A stretch of 20,809 bases of DNA from an uncultured Clostridia bacterium (GTDB lineage Bacteria; Bacillota; Clostridia; Christensenellales; CAG-917), in the NCBI GenBank assembly GCA_947589635.1, contig CANQCC010000012.1, positions 1 to 20,809 on the forward strand. Direction: 5' to 3'. The notes beneath the pieces are model-generated. The model did no database searches, had not been told where the DNA came from, and saw nothing but the letters and a program-made list of their open reading frames with translations. The position numbers were made by a program, and so were the translations under genes. Positions 1-7,145 of this stretch are shown in pieces; within the stretch, counting starts at the first letter, position 1; each line of letters starts with the position of its first letter.

Positions 1-7
1 GGACCAT

Positions 8-238
8 GTTTACGTTAAGCTCAGACTATACTACCGCAAATATCAAGCTCTCCCGCAGGGGTTATACCATTTTACAAACCCAAAAACGCGAGCGAAGGCA
101 AGGATTTGCCGAGCTCGCGTTTTTAGCCCGGGTTTGCAAAGGGCGTAACGCCCTTTGCCGAGGTGTGGGCGAGCAGCCCACATGAAAGCGCGAAAGCGCA
201 GGGTGAAACGCTTTACAAAATCAGTTATTTTGCGGGGT
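8..238 (+). repeat. Structured dispersed repeat, copy 1
   Basis: This stretch matches 18707-18925 in the same orientation, at high identity over its first ~175 bases and by structure only after that. It holds five potential hairpins: a 5' inverted repeat (TTTACGTTA / TACCGCAAA, degenerate here); a long stem CAAACCC (75-81) plus AAAAACGCGAG (82-92) pairing with CTCGCGTTTTT (114-124) and GGGTTTG (130-136), with GGCAA/TTGCC nested inside; a 10-bp near-perfect palindrome (137-157); TGTGGG-CGAGCAG-CCCACA (164-182); and CAAAAT/ATTTTG (216-232). It ends just before the promoter of the permease gene. The second stem could act as a bidirectional terminator. Whether it is a mobile repeat, an RNA or a terminator cluster is open. 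Confidence 0.85.
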
Positions 239-242
239 AAGA

Positions 243-271
243 TTGTTGATTTTTTTTATGGTTTGTATGAT
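243..271 (+). promoter_or_regulatory. Promoter of the permease gene
   Basis: TTGTTG (243-248), a 17-bp spacer, then TATGAT (266-271). The ATG at 281 lies only 9 nt after the -10 box, so the mRNA would have almost no 5' leader. No Shine-Dalgarno sequence precedes the start. Confidence 0.55.
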
Positions 272-280
272 AATGGTTAT

Positions 281-1339
281 ATGGCGGACGTATTTCTTGA
301 CGCTTTTATAGACAGTTTGAAGCTGCTGGCTGCGGTGCTTATTTTCACATACATCATTGCGCTTATCGAGCCGAAGGTTTCAGATAAGGTGCGGCTTAAG
401 GGGAAGCTGGCGCCTCTTATCGGCGTAAGTTTATCCATTCTTCCTCAATGCGGATTTTCGGTGGTTGCGACTGACTTATATCACAGGCGGCACATAACTT
501 TGGGCACGCTTATAGGCGTCTATCTTGCGACGTCGGACGAGGCTTTGCCTGTGTTTTTGGCGTATCCCGAGAAGGCGCTGCATATATTGCCTATTCTTGC
601 GGCGAAGTTTTTGCTTGGCGTGCTTTTTGGGTATGTTATCGATCTTATATTCAGAAAGGATTCGCGCGTTGTGGAGCATCATCTAAAACATTGCGAGGAT
701 GAATATAAGATTCATCTTTCGGATTATAATAATAAGTCGCTGGAACTTATTGAAAACTGCTCGCATGGAGAGGAAAATTTGTGCGGTTGCGAGGATTGTA
801 TAAACAGCAATTGTCCTCATCCGCACATGCATTGCTCTAAAGATGAGTGCGCTTTGAAGATGAGTGGAAACGGAATTCTATCCGATTATAAGGTTAAAAA
901 AGATAAGGTTGATAAAAAAAGAAAGAATGTGATGAGGTTTGGCATAAAACCACTTTTGCACTCGCTTGAGATCTTTATTTATGTGCTTATAATCAATATG
1001 ATTTTTGCGGTGGTATTGTATTTTGTGGGAGAGGATAAGATAATATCCTTTTTGATGACCAATAAGTTTTTATCTCCGCTTTTTGCGGTGATAGTTGGGA
1101 TCATCCCAAACTGCGCGTCGTCGGTTGTGATAAGCAAACTTTACATTATGGGCGGGATAGGTTTTGGCGCGGCGCTCGGCGGGCTTTGTATGAACGCGGG
1201 CGTTGCGTTTATCTATCTTTTTAAAGACGCGAAGCACACAAAACAAAATTTGATAGTGTTTTTTATGATGTTTATCATCTCCGTCGCGGTATCTTATCTC
1301 GCCTCCCTTCCTTTTGATTTTGCGCCGCTTCCGTTTTAG
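281..1339 (+). CDS. Putative 10-TM metal/arsenite-type permease (ArsP_2-like, 'putative manganese transporter')
   Basis: An integral membrane protein of about 352 aa with two homologous halves. Each half carries a matching motif: PQCGFSVVATDLY in the first and PNCASSVVISKLY in the second. This twofold pseudo-symmetry is typical of the family annotated as putative manganese transporter or 10-TM heavy-metal exporter (ArsP_2). Between the halves lies a hydrophilic loop rich in His and Cys (HCEDE, CSHGEENLCGCEDC, CPHPHMHC), a plausible metal-binding or sensing segment. The ATG at 281 is preferred over upstream TTG/ATG codons at 155 and 182 because those lie inside the repeat hairpins, a good promoter ends at 271, and residues MADVFLDAFIDSLKLL look like the usual family N-terminus. 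Substrate and direction of transport are inferred only. Third codon positions favour G/T, unlike dnaN and recF. Confidence 0.8.
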   Translation: MADVFLDAFIDSLKLLAAVLIFTYIIALIEPKVSDKVRLKGKLAPLIGVSLSILPQCGFSVVATDLYHRRHITLGTLIGVYLATSDEALPVFLAYPEKALHILPILAAKFLLGVLFGYVIDLIFRKDSRVVEHHLKHCEDEYKIHLSDYNNKSLELIENCSHGEENLCGCEDCINSNCPHPHMHCSKDECALKMSGNGILSDYKVKKDKVDKKRKNVMRFGIKPLLHSLEIFIYVLIINMIFAVVLYFVGEDKIISFLMTNKFLSPLFAVIVGIIPNCASSVVISKLYIMGGIGFGAALGGLCMNAGVAFIYLFKDAKHTKQNLIVFFMMFIISVAVSYLASLPFDFAPLPF

Positions 1340-1397
1340 TGTGGACAATAATAATACATGTGGATAAATCCTTTATGTTTGTTTGTTTTTATCCACA
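1340..1397. promoter_or_regulatory. DnaA-box cluster upstream of dnaN
   Basis: Two perfect boxes (consensus TTATCCACA) lie in opposite orientation: TGTGGATAA at 1359-1367 and TTATCCACA at 1389-1397. A third, with one mismatch (TGTGGACAA), is at 1340-1348. A weaker TTGTCAACA at 1481-1489 overlaps the dnaN -35 element. The stretch is AT-rich. In many Bacillota such a cluster sits in the dnaA-dnaN spacer as part of oriC; here dnaA is elsewhere. It could be an origin sub-region or a DnaA control site for dnaN. Confidence 0.7.
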
Positions 1398-1480
1398 GAT
1401 GGTTTTTAAAAAAATCACAAGATGTGCGGTTTATTTTATCATCTATCCTCAAAGTGTTGTGTTTATAAATAAAATTCCAC

Positions 1481-1509
1481 TTGTCAACAGCGCTTATTTA
1501 TGTTATCAT
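1481..1509 (+). promoter_or_regulatory. dnaN promoter
   Basis: TTGTCA (1481-1486), 17-bp spacer, TATCAT (1504-1509) with an upstream TG that would make it an extended -10. The predicted leader is about 34 nt. A DnaA-box-like 9-mer overlaps the -35 element. Confidence 0.65.
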
Positions 1510-1549
1510 TATTAAAGTAATAAAAATAACTTTGAATATAGGCGGGGAT

Positions 1550-2650
1550 ATGAAATTCATATGTCAAGGCAATGAGTTGAGCGACGCTCTCTCAAAAGTA
1601 GTTAAGGCGCTTCCTGTGAAGAGGACAAACCCTATTCTTGAGGGGGTAAAAGTGACGGCGGTCGGCGAAACGGTCACTGTTTTTGCGACCGATCTTGAGC
1701 TTGCGATAGAAAAGAAGATAAACGCGCAAGTTCTCATCGAAGGCGAGATGGTCATTCCCGGCAAACTTTTTGCGGACTATGCAAAAAAGATAGAGGAAGA
1801 AGAAGTTGAACTTGACGGCACAAATCCCACTAAACTTGTCATCAAATATCTTGACAGCGAACTGCAGATAAAAACTCTTCCCATTGACGAATATCCAGTG
1901 TTCAAAGAGGTCGACACAGAAAGATCGTTTGTCATTCTTAAGAAAGAGTTTAAGACGATAATAAACAAAGTCATCTTCAATGTGTCTGTCGACGAGGCGC
2001 GCCCATCTTTGCGCGGCGTATGCCTCAACATCAAAGAGGACGAGGTTGAAGCGGTCGCGTCTGACGGTTTCCGCCTTGCCCTTACAAAAGCGGTCATCAA
2101 AAATAACGGCGTGATAGAAAAAATTGTCGTGCCGTCCAAGAGTATGGCGGAGCTAAGTCGCCTCATCGACGAGGGCGAGGACGCTATAACCGTGTATGTT
2201 GAAAACAACTATATCATGGTGGACCTCTTCCACACAAAGATCGTGACGAGGCTTATAAGCGAAGACTTCCTTAATTATGAGAAGATAATTCCCGTGTCCT
2301 TCACGACCGAGATCACTGTGGATAAAAAACTGTTTGAAAACTCCATAGACCGCGTATCCCTCATCAACAGACTTGACAAGAGATCGTATGTCAAAATGGA
2401 GATAAAAGAGGATATTTTGCAATTGAGCGCCCACAGCGAGGATGGAGAGATAAACGAAAAACTTTCCATAGGGCTTAAAGGCAAAGACCTTACGATCGGC
2501 TTCAATGTGAAATACCTCATAGATTGCATGCGCGCGATAGACGAATCGTTTGTGACCCTCAACTTCACTACATCCACCGCGCCCGGCATCATCAAAGGCG
2601 AAAGCGACAGATGGCTGTACCTTGTGTTGCCGCTTAGAGTGATAGGTTGA
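1550..2650 (+). CDS. dnaN: DNA polymerase III sliding clamp, beta subunit
   Basis: A 366-aa protein of normal clamp length that starts MKFICQGNELSDALSKV and ends with the clamp C-terminal pattern LYLVLPLRVIG. The dimeric ring tethers the replicative polymerase to DNA and recruits ligases, MutS and other partners through its hydrophobic pocket. The three-fold clamp domain organisation is visible in the blocks around PVKRTNPILEGV, EARPSLRGVCL..VASDGFRLAL, and TTSTAPGIIKGE. The ATG at 1550 is chosen over an upstream in-frame TTG at 1481 because that codon falls in the -35 box and its extra residues are not clamp-like. GGCGGGG precedes the ATG with a short 2-nt gap. Its neighbour downstream is convergent, and dnaA is not adjacent. 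Confidence 0.97.
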   Translation: MKFICQGNELSDALSKVVKALPVKRTNPILEGVKVTAVGETVTVFATDLELAIEKKINAQVLIEGEMVIPGKLFADYAKKIEEEEVELDGTNPTKLVIKYLDSELQIKTLPIDEYPVFKEVDTERSFVILKKEFKTIINKVIFNVSVDEARPSLRGVCLNIKEDEVEAVASDGFRLALTKAVIKNNGVIEKIVVPSKSMAELSRLIDEGEDAITVYVENNYIMVDLFHTKIVTRLISEDFLNYEKIIPVSFTTEITVDKKLFENSIDRVSLINRLDKRSYVKMEIKEDILQLSAHSEDGEINEKLSIGLKGKDLTIGFNVKYLIDCMRAIDESFVTLNFTTSTAPGIIKGESDRWLYLVLPLRVIG

Positions 2651-2667
2651 CGAGCTTTGTATCTGCA

Positions 2668-2711
2668 AATAATAAAGGTCCGCTTGTGAATTTCAAGCGG
2701 ATCTTTATTAT
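2668..2711. terminator. Bidirectional terminator between dnaN and the minus-strand genes
   Basis: An 18- to 19-bp stem with one G-T wobble, left arm 2668-2686 and right arm 2694-2711, around a 7-nt loop. A-rich and T-rich ends on either side suit termination in both directions. It follows the dnaN stop codon by 17 nt. Confidence 0.85.
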
Positions 2712-2741
2712 AGTTTTGAATTGAGTATATAGTTATAAAAC

Positions 2742-2757
2742 TTTGATTTTAATCAAA
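2742..2757 (-). terminator. Possible terminator of the small minus-strand gene
   Basis: TTTGAT / ATCAAA inverted repeat with a 4-nt loop. Read on the minus strand it is followed by GTTTTAT. The stem is short and AT-rich, so its strength is doubtful. Confidence 0.35.
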
Positions 2758-2807
2758 CAGTATATCTATAAAGCAAATATTTAAAATATCACGCCTTTTG
2801 ACCGTTT

Positions 2808-3011
2808 TTAATCTCGTGGGACAAAACACTTGCATTTTGCCTTATCGTTTAGAATATCATCGGAGACTGCCATCTTATACATTGGACAATAATGCTTTTC
2901 TTTATATTCTTGACCGATAACTATGACGTCATCTCCGCTTTGGCGCAGTTCGTCATATTCCTTGTCATAGAATTCACATTGTACACATTGTTTCATTTTT
3001 TCAACGCTCAT
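2808..3011 (-). CDS. Small Cys-rich hypothetical protein
   Basis: An unrecognised 67-aa protein. It has a CxxC pair (C9, C12), a single Cys in the segment HYCPMYK, and a CxC pair near the end (KCKCFVP), a spacing that suggests a small metal-binding fold such as a zinc ribbon. The ATG at 3011 overlaps the TGA of an upstream ORF (ATGA), which usually signals translational coupling. No ribosome binding site or promoter of its own is visible. It lies downstream of the M4 protease gene on the same strand and is followed by a weak hairpin. Function is unknown; it is kept as a gene for its Cys pattern and its fit between flanking signals. Confidence 0.5.
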   Translation of the reverse strand: MSVEKMKQCVQCEFYDKEYDELRQSGDDVIVIGQEYKEKHYCPMYKMAVSDDILNDKAKCKCFVPRD

Positions 3012-3128
3012 TTTAGCATAGATACAATATAGTCAGGCAATTCTTCACCCATGTAAGCTATGGTATTTATTAAACCGATATATCTATCAAGCTGTGATTT
3101 TTTTAGACGATTTATAAATATATCGTTT
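3008..3128 (-). pseudogene. Start-less short ORF between protease and small Cys protein
   Basis: After the protease stop codon the minus strand stays open in another frame for about 40 codons, giving a charged, helix-like peptide (NRLKKSQLDRYIGLINTIAY, then GEELPDYIVSMLK). It ends in ATGA overlap with the next gene. No ATG, GTG or TTG start lies between the protease stop and residue M of YMGEE. The frame is open upstream into the protease 3' end, where a TTG start or a frameshift could feed it. It may be the tail of a degraded gene, or the first part of the small Cys-rich protein. Confidence 0.25.
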
Positions 3129-5558
3129 TTATTTTCTTGCCTTCCTTCTCCTCGGTTTTTTGCGGAGGAACAATCCAAGCAATACCGAGCCGCTGATGAT
3201 AAAAGCGGCGGCGCCAAAAACCACGCAAACTTGAGTGACTGTGTACATGGTTTCATATGAAGAATCAACGGTAAGTTTTGCATATAGATTGACATCTCCC
3301 AAAACTTCCGCATTTTTCACAGAGAAAATATATGCCGCGTCCATATACCAGCCGTCGAAGTTATAGCCGCGCAGCTCTATAGCCTGCATATCCGCAAAGT
3401 CTCCATAGTTTGCCTCTATTTTACTGTAAAGCTCACCGTTCACATAATAGTAGATATAATAAACTCGCGGTCTTTCATCAAACTTTGCGTGAATTATATC
3501 TCCTGTGTGTAAGTTGGAAAAATCATTATCCCAACCTGCAAACACAAACTCCGTCTCGTTTGTGGGCGGCATTACTGGAGCGTTTGCCGAAAGCACCTTG
3601 TTTTGGATCTCTGACATTATATCTTCTGGCGAGGCTGTTATATCGTAGACTAGACTGTTTCCGCTGTAAAAATACAGGGTCATACTCAGTTTATACACTG
3701 GATAAAGGTCGATATCATCCTCAATGGGATCAAGCTGCGATATAACCTCGCCTTCCGGCATATCCTCCGTCCTCCAACCGAGAAGAGTCACGTCGTATCT
3801 GTCGTTTTCAACGGACGAAATAGGTATTATTCTGGTTCCGTTCTCAACAAGCCGCGTCGTGTAGATACTTCCGTCAATATCATGATATCTTACAGCCTTA
3901 TAGGTGTCGCCAACAGGAAGCCCGACTTCATTCAAACTGTCCTTGATCACATCGATTATCTTTTCGGGATAACCAAGCGTGATAGCGGACTCCAAAAACG
4001 CAATACTGAAGTCTTTGAAGGTGGAGTTTGCAGTGAGAAGATTGAGTGTGGAATACCAAAGAGTGCCTATCCTTTCGCGAGTGAAGAAATCCTCACTGTT
4101 GCCGTTGGAGTTGATAAGATATTGAACCCTGGTTATTACAGTACTGTTTGCGTGCACATAGTTATTGTCGCAATTGTTGTGGTTTTTGTGGTTTCCACCC
4201 AAAGGACAAGTGTAATATTGCTTCTTTTCTTCCATACTGTACGCTTGTCCGCGAGTACCGCCGCGCATATCTCTTAAACTGATAGGGTAAGATCCACCGG
4301 GATTTACCGCCGATTCTCCAACCAACCAAAACTTTCCAAACAGATCGTTTGGATCATTGCCTTCTATAAGCGCGCCAAACATATCCGAGAAAGCCTCGTC
4401 AAGCGCGCCCGATTCGTTTACATAATTAAGCCCGGCGATCTCATTGGTGATTCCATGTTGATATTCATGGCCGATAACGTCTACCGATTTGCCTTGATTA
4501 TAGAGTATTTTATCCCTTGTACTACCGCCGTCGCCCACAACCATATAACCTATGTTGGGCTGCGCAGGAGAGTATGTATAACTTGCGTTGTCATATTCCC
4601 TTCCGAAGTGGACAAGCAAATTCAAAGTGAACTCATCGTCAGAGGTTTGTTCCGTGTCGTCGTTTTTGTTGTTTATTCCCCGCCTTACCGTGCCTATATT
4701 ATCCTTATTAAGGTAAAAATCATAAGCCTTGACCGCGGTTTCAAAGATACTTACAGCGATAGCTTCAAAATTTCCCTCCTGAGAGGAATACCTTTGATAG
4801 CGAGACATGGAAGTCGTAAGATTGCTTGAATAATTTGCGTTGTATGTATATATATTTCTTACACTATCCGAAAGATAATAAATACCGTCGTCCCCTTGAT
4901 CTATATCAAGATAAACTTTTTGGTCGTTAAAATCTGTGAGTTGCATATTGACTCGCACACGCTTTTCTTCCTGTTTTGAAGATAAGACGCTTGCGTCGAC
5001 GGCGCTGACATAATAGATGTTATCCATATCCCCGCCGTCTACGACAACTTTATAAGCGGGATGGATAAGTAAGGAGTCAAAATAATAAACCTCGTCTACA
5101 GACAGGATATTTCCGCCATCCACAGCGGCGACGGCCGCTTTAGCCGCGTTTTTATCGACAATATAAGGTTTTACGTTTGAGGTATCAAGGATATATCCAC
5201 CCGTGGTTTTGACGTTTTTATTGTTATCCACCGCGACCTTAAACTGCGCGCCGACAATATTCCTGCCGTTGAGAAGTTGTTGATATGTGTAAACCTCGCC
5301 GTACGCGACGGAAGAAGAGTCTTCAAATCTGAACGAGTTTTTTATATCAAAATTTATATCTTTGCCGTATTTTGCCTCTATCGCAGACTTAAGGATATCA
5401 AATTCCTCACTTTCCTCACTGTCATCAACGTAGGCGTAGGCGGCGGATATATCCTTCTCAAAAGGAGTTTTTAAGGTGAAAAGAAAAAAGGATAAGCAAG
5501 CTATCCCAAAAACAAAAATAACAACATAAACTAAATATTTTATCTTTGTTATCTTCAC
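3129..5558 (-). CDS. Membrane-anchored thermolysin-family (M4) zinc metalloprotease with InlB-like repeats
   Basis: 809 aa. Residues 7-29 form a signal peptide/anchor. About 40-200 resembles the FTP/PepSY propeptide of M4 proteases. The catalytic domain runs from roughly 210 to 550 and keeps every key residue: HEYQH (H364, E365, H368), third zinc ligand E388 in NESGALDEAFSD, Y379, D464 and H469 (thermolysin Tyr157, Asp226, His231). About 585-765 holds three GW-containing repeats (cores LLGWRTE, FAGWDND, FDGWYMD) like the Listeria-Bacteroides InlB-type repeat. A final membrane span (about 773-797) is followed by a basic tail (KKPRRRKARK), so the enzyme should be tethered outside the cell without a sortase motif. 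The start is GTG, with AGGTG 5 nt upstream. It separates dnaN from dnaA, an unusual place for a secreted protease. Confidence 0.92.
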   Translation of the reverse strand: MKITKIKYLVYVVIFVFGIACLSFFLFTLKTPFEKDISAAYAYVDDSEESEEFDILKSAIEAKYGKDINFDIKNSFRFEDSSSVAYGEVYTYQQLLNGRNIVGAQFKVAVDNNKNVKTTGGYILDTSNVKPYIVDKNAAKAAVAAVDGGNILSVDEVYYFDSLLIHPAYKVVVDGGDMDNIYYVSAVDASVLSSKQEEKRVRVNMQLTDFNDQKVYLDIDQGDDGIYYLSDSVRNIYTYNANYSSNLTTSMSRYQRYSSQEGNFEAIAVSIFETAVKAYDFYLNKDNIGTVRRGINNKNDDTEQTSDDEFTLNLLVHFGREYDNASYTYSPAQPNIGYMVVGDGGSTRDKILYNQGKSVDVIGHEYQHGITNEIAGLNYVNESGALDEAFSDMFGALIEGNDPNDLFGKFWLVGESAVNPGGSYPISLRDMRGGTRGQAYSMEEKKQYYTCPLGGNHKNHNNCDNNYVHANSTVITRVQYLINSNGNSEDFFTRERIGTLWYSTLNLLTANSTFKDFSIAFLESAITLGYPEKIIDVIKDSLNEVGLPVGDTYKAVRYHDIDGSIYTTRLVENGTRIIPISSVENDRYDVTLLGWRTEDMPEGEVISQLDPIEDDIDLYPVYKLSMTLYFYSGNSLVYDITASPEDIMSEIQNKVLSANAPVMPPTNETEFVFAGWDNDFSNLHTGDIIHAKFDERPRVYYIYYYVNGELYSKIEANYGDFADMQAIELRGYNFDGWYMDAAYIFSVKNAEVLGDVNLYAKLTVDSSYETMYTVTQVCVVFGAAAFIISGSVLLGLFLRKKPRRRKARK

Positions 5559-5575
5559 TTTTTCACCTCGCCTTT

Positions 5576-5604
5576 ATGATAACACCGCGCTTTTTATAAG
5601 CCAA
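5576..5604 (-). promoter_or_regulatory. Promoter of the M4 protease
   Basis: On the minus strand TTGGCT, 17-bp spacer, TATCAT with a TG one base upstream (extended -10). It lies about 18 nt before the GTG start, so the leader is very short but includes the AGGTG ribosome site. The gene can therefore be expressed independently of dnaA. Confidence 0.65.
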
Positions 5605-5670
5605 TAAAAAATTTATTTCAGGCGGTTATATTAAAGGATTTTCATAAAAACAATGCGATAGATGATAGGT

Positions 5671-7035
5671 TTATCTGTTCATCAGCATGTTTTTAAGGTC
5701 TGCAACGGTTATTTTTACGCGCGGATTGGTCATAATCTCTTCACTTATCTTATCCCTTGCGTGGATGATAGTGGTATGATCTCTACCTCCAAACATGTCG
5801 CCTATCTGAGAGAGAGGCATTGGAAGCAGCTCGGTGATAAGATATATCGCGATCATGCGCGGCTCCACAATGTTTTTGGTCTTCTTTTTAGAGAAGATAT
5901 CGTTTGTGGTGATGTTGAAATATTTACATACGGTATTTACGATATCGCCGGCGTCTATCGTATCTTTTTTATCCTCTATAAAATCGCTCAGCGCCTCATA
6001 GGCGAGCTCCTTGGTGTCTATGACCCTGTTTGCAAGAGAGCTGAAGAAGACGATTTTATTGAGAAGCCCTTCCATCTCCCTGATGTTCGTCTTGGATGAT
6101 TCCGCGATAAACTCGGCGACCTCGTCGCTCAAGGAAAACTTTGCCTGCGCCGCCTTATTTTTCAAAATAGCGACCCTCGTCTCCATATCGGGGACCTGGA
6201 TATCCACAGTGAGACCCCAACTGAAGCGCGTGCGCAGCCTGTCCTCAAGTGTAGTCAGGTCTTTTGGCGACCTATCCGAAGTGAGAATTATTTGCTTGCT
6301 GCGATGATACAGGTCGTTGAACACGTTAAAAAATAACTCCTGCGTGGCCTCTTTGTTTATGAGGGATTGAATATCGTCGACCATCAGCACGTCGCAATTA
6401 TTGTATTTTTCGCGCAATTGAGAGGCGTCTTCGCGGGATTTTGGATGCATTATTGACAAAAATTCCGTAATTAAAGTGTCCGTACTCACATACAGTACAA
6501 CGGTTTCGGGCGCGTTTTTATACAGATAATTGCCTATCGCGTGCAGAAGATGTGTTTTTCCAAGGCCCACGCCTGAGTATATAAACAGTGGATTGTACTG
6601 CCCGCCCGGATTTTCCGCCACGTTTTTGCACGCCGCAAGCGCAAACGCGTTTGATTTCCCCTCTATAAACGTGTCGAAGGTGTATTTTTGCAGGAAATTG
6701 TTTTGCCTTTTGACCTTTTGAGGATGAGTTGTGACAAACCCCTCGTCTTCAACAAAGACGCTCTGTTTGTTAAGATAGTCCGCTTTCTTGTCCGGCGTGG
6801 TTATAACTACGTCGGTTATGGAGGAGTTGATGTTTTTTACCACGTCGCGGATCTTGTCGAGATAGCGCGCGTCTATCGTGCGTTTTGCGTTTATTGTCAA
6901 CGCAAGAAGAACCAGCGTGTTGTCCACGATACACACCGGCTCAAGTTTATCTATCCACACCTCATAGCTTATCGCCTGAATGGAAATAGACAATTCGTTT
7001 TTGGCGTCCGCCCAAAAATCATCCAAGTTTAACAT
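5671..7035 (-). CDS. dnaA: Chromosomal replication initiator protein DnaA
   Basis: 454 aa with the standard layout: domain I at the N-terminus (LDDFWADAKNELS, YEVWIDKLEP); a short linker; the AAA+ domain with Walker A GVGLGKTH, Walker B VLMVDDIQSL and the arginine-finger region EDRLRTRFSWGL; and a C-terminal helix-turn-helix with the DnaA signature GGRDHTTIIHARDKI. It binds TTATCCACA boxes and opens oriC. The ATG at 7035 fits the family N-terminus; an upstream TTG at 7104 would add unlike residues and swallow the promoter. No Shine-Dalgarno is present and the -10 box ends 10 nt before the ATG, so the mRNA is predicted to be nearly leaderless. It is divergent from recF, and dnaN is 3 kb away. 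Confidence 0.97.
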   Translation of the reverse strand: MLNLDDFWADAKNELSISIQAISYEVWIDKLEPVCIVDNTLVLLALTINAKRTIDARYLDKIRDVVKNINSSITDVVITTPDKKADYLNKQSVFVEDEGFVTTHPQKVKRQNNFLQKYTFDTFIEGKSNAFALAACKNVAENPGGQYNPLFIYSGVGLGKTHLLHAIGNYLYKNAPETVVLYVSTDTLITEFLSIMHPKSREDASQLREKYNNCDVLMVDDIQSLINKEATQELFFNVFNDLYHRSKQIILTSDRSPKDLTTLEDRLRTRFSWGLTVDIQVPDMETRVAILKNKAAQAKFSLSDEVAEFIAESSKTNIREMEGLLNKIVFFSSLANRVIDTKELAYEALSDFIEDKKDTIDAGDIVNTVCKYFNITTNDIFSKKKTKNIVEPRMIAIYLITELLPMPLSQIGDMFGGRDHTTIIHARDKISEEIMTNPRVKITVADLKNMLMNR

Positions 7036-7045
7036 AGTAATAAAA

Positions 7046-7073
7046 ATTATATCAAAAATCGCGGGATTATCAA
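7046..7073 (-). promoter_or_regulatory. dnaA promoter
   Basis: On the minus strand TTGATA (7073-7068), 16-bp spacer, perfect TATAAT (7051-7046), then 10 nt to the ATG. No DnaA box is visible in the 110-bp dnaA-recF spacer, so the common DnaA autoregulation is not evident here. Confidence 0.7.
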
Positions 7074-7108
7074 GTAAAAAATCAAAAAATAAATCTAAAC
7101 ACAAGATG

Positions 7109-7137
7109 TTGAAAAAAAAATCGCCTTAGGGTATACT
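7109..7137 (+). promoter_or_regulatory. recF promoter
   Basis: TTGAAA (7109-7114), 17-bp spacer, TATACT (7132-7137), then only 8 nt to the ATG at 7146. The start site should fall within a few bases of the start codon. Its -35 element is 35 bp from that of the divergent dnaA promoter. Confidence 0.7.
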
Positions 7138-7145
7138 TATTGTGT

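Noticed and set aside
155..280. N-terminal extension of the permease from TTG 155 or ATG 182
   Set aside because: It would translate the hairpins of the dispersed repeat and the promoter; the extra residues are basic and unlike the family.
1510..1530. Run of [A/T]A[A/G] triplets (1515-1529) resembling a DnaA-trio unwinding element
   Set aside because: It is over 100 bp from the perfect DnaA boxes and about 25 nt from the weak one, with no adjoining GC cluster, so it cannot be claimed.
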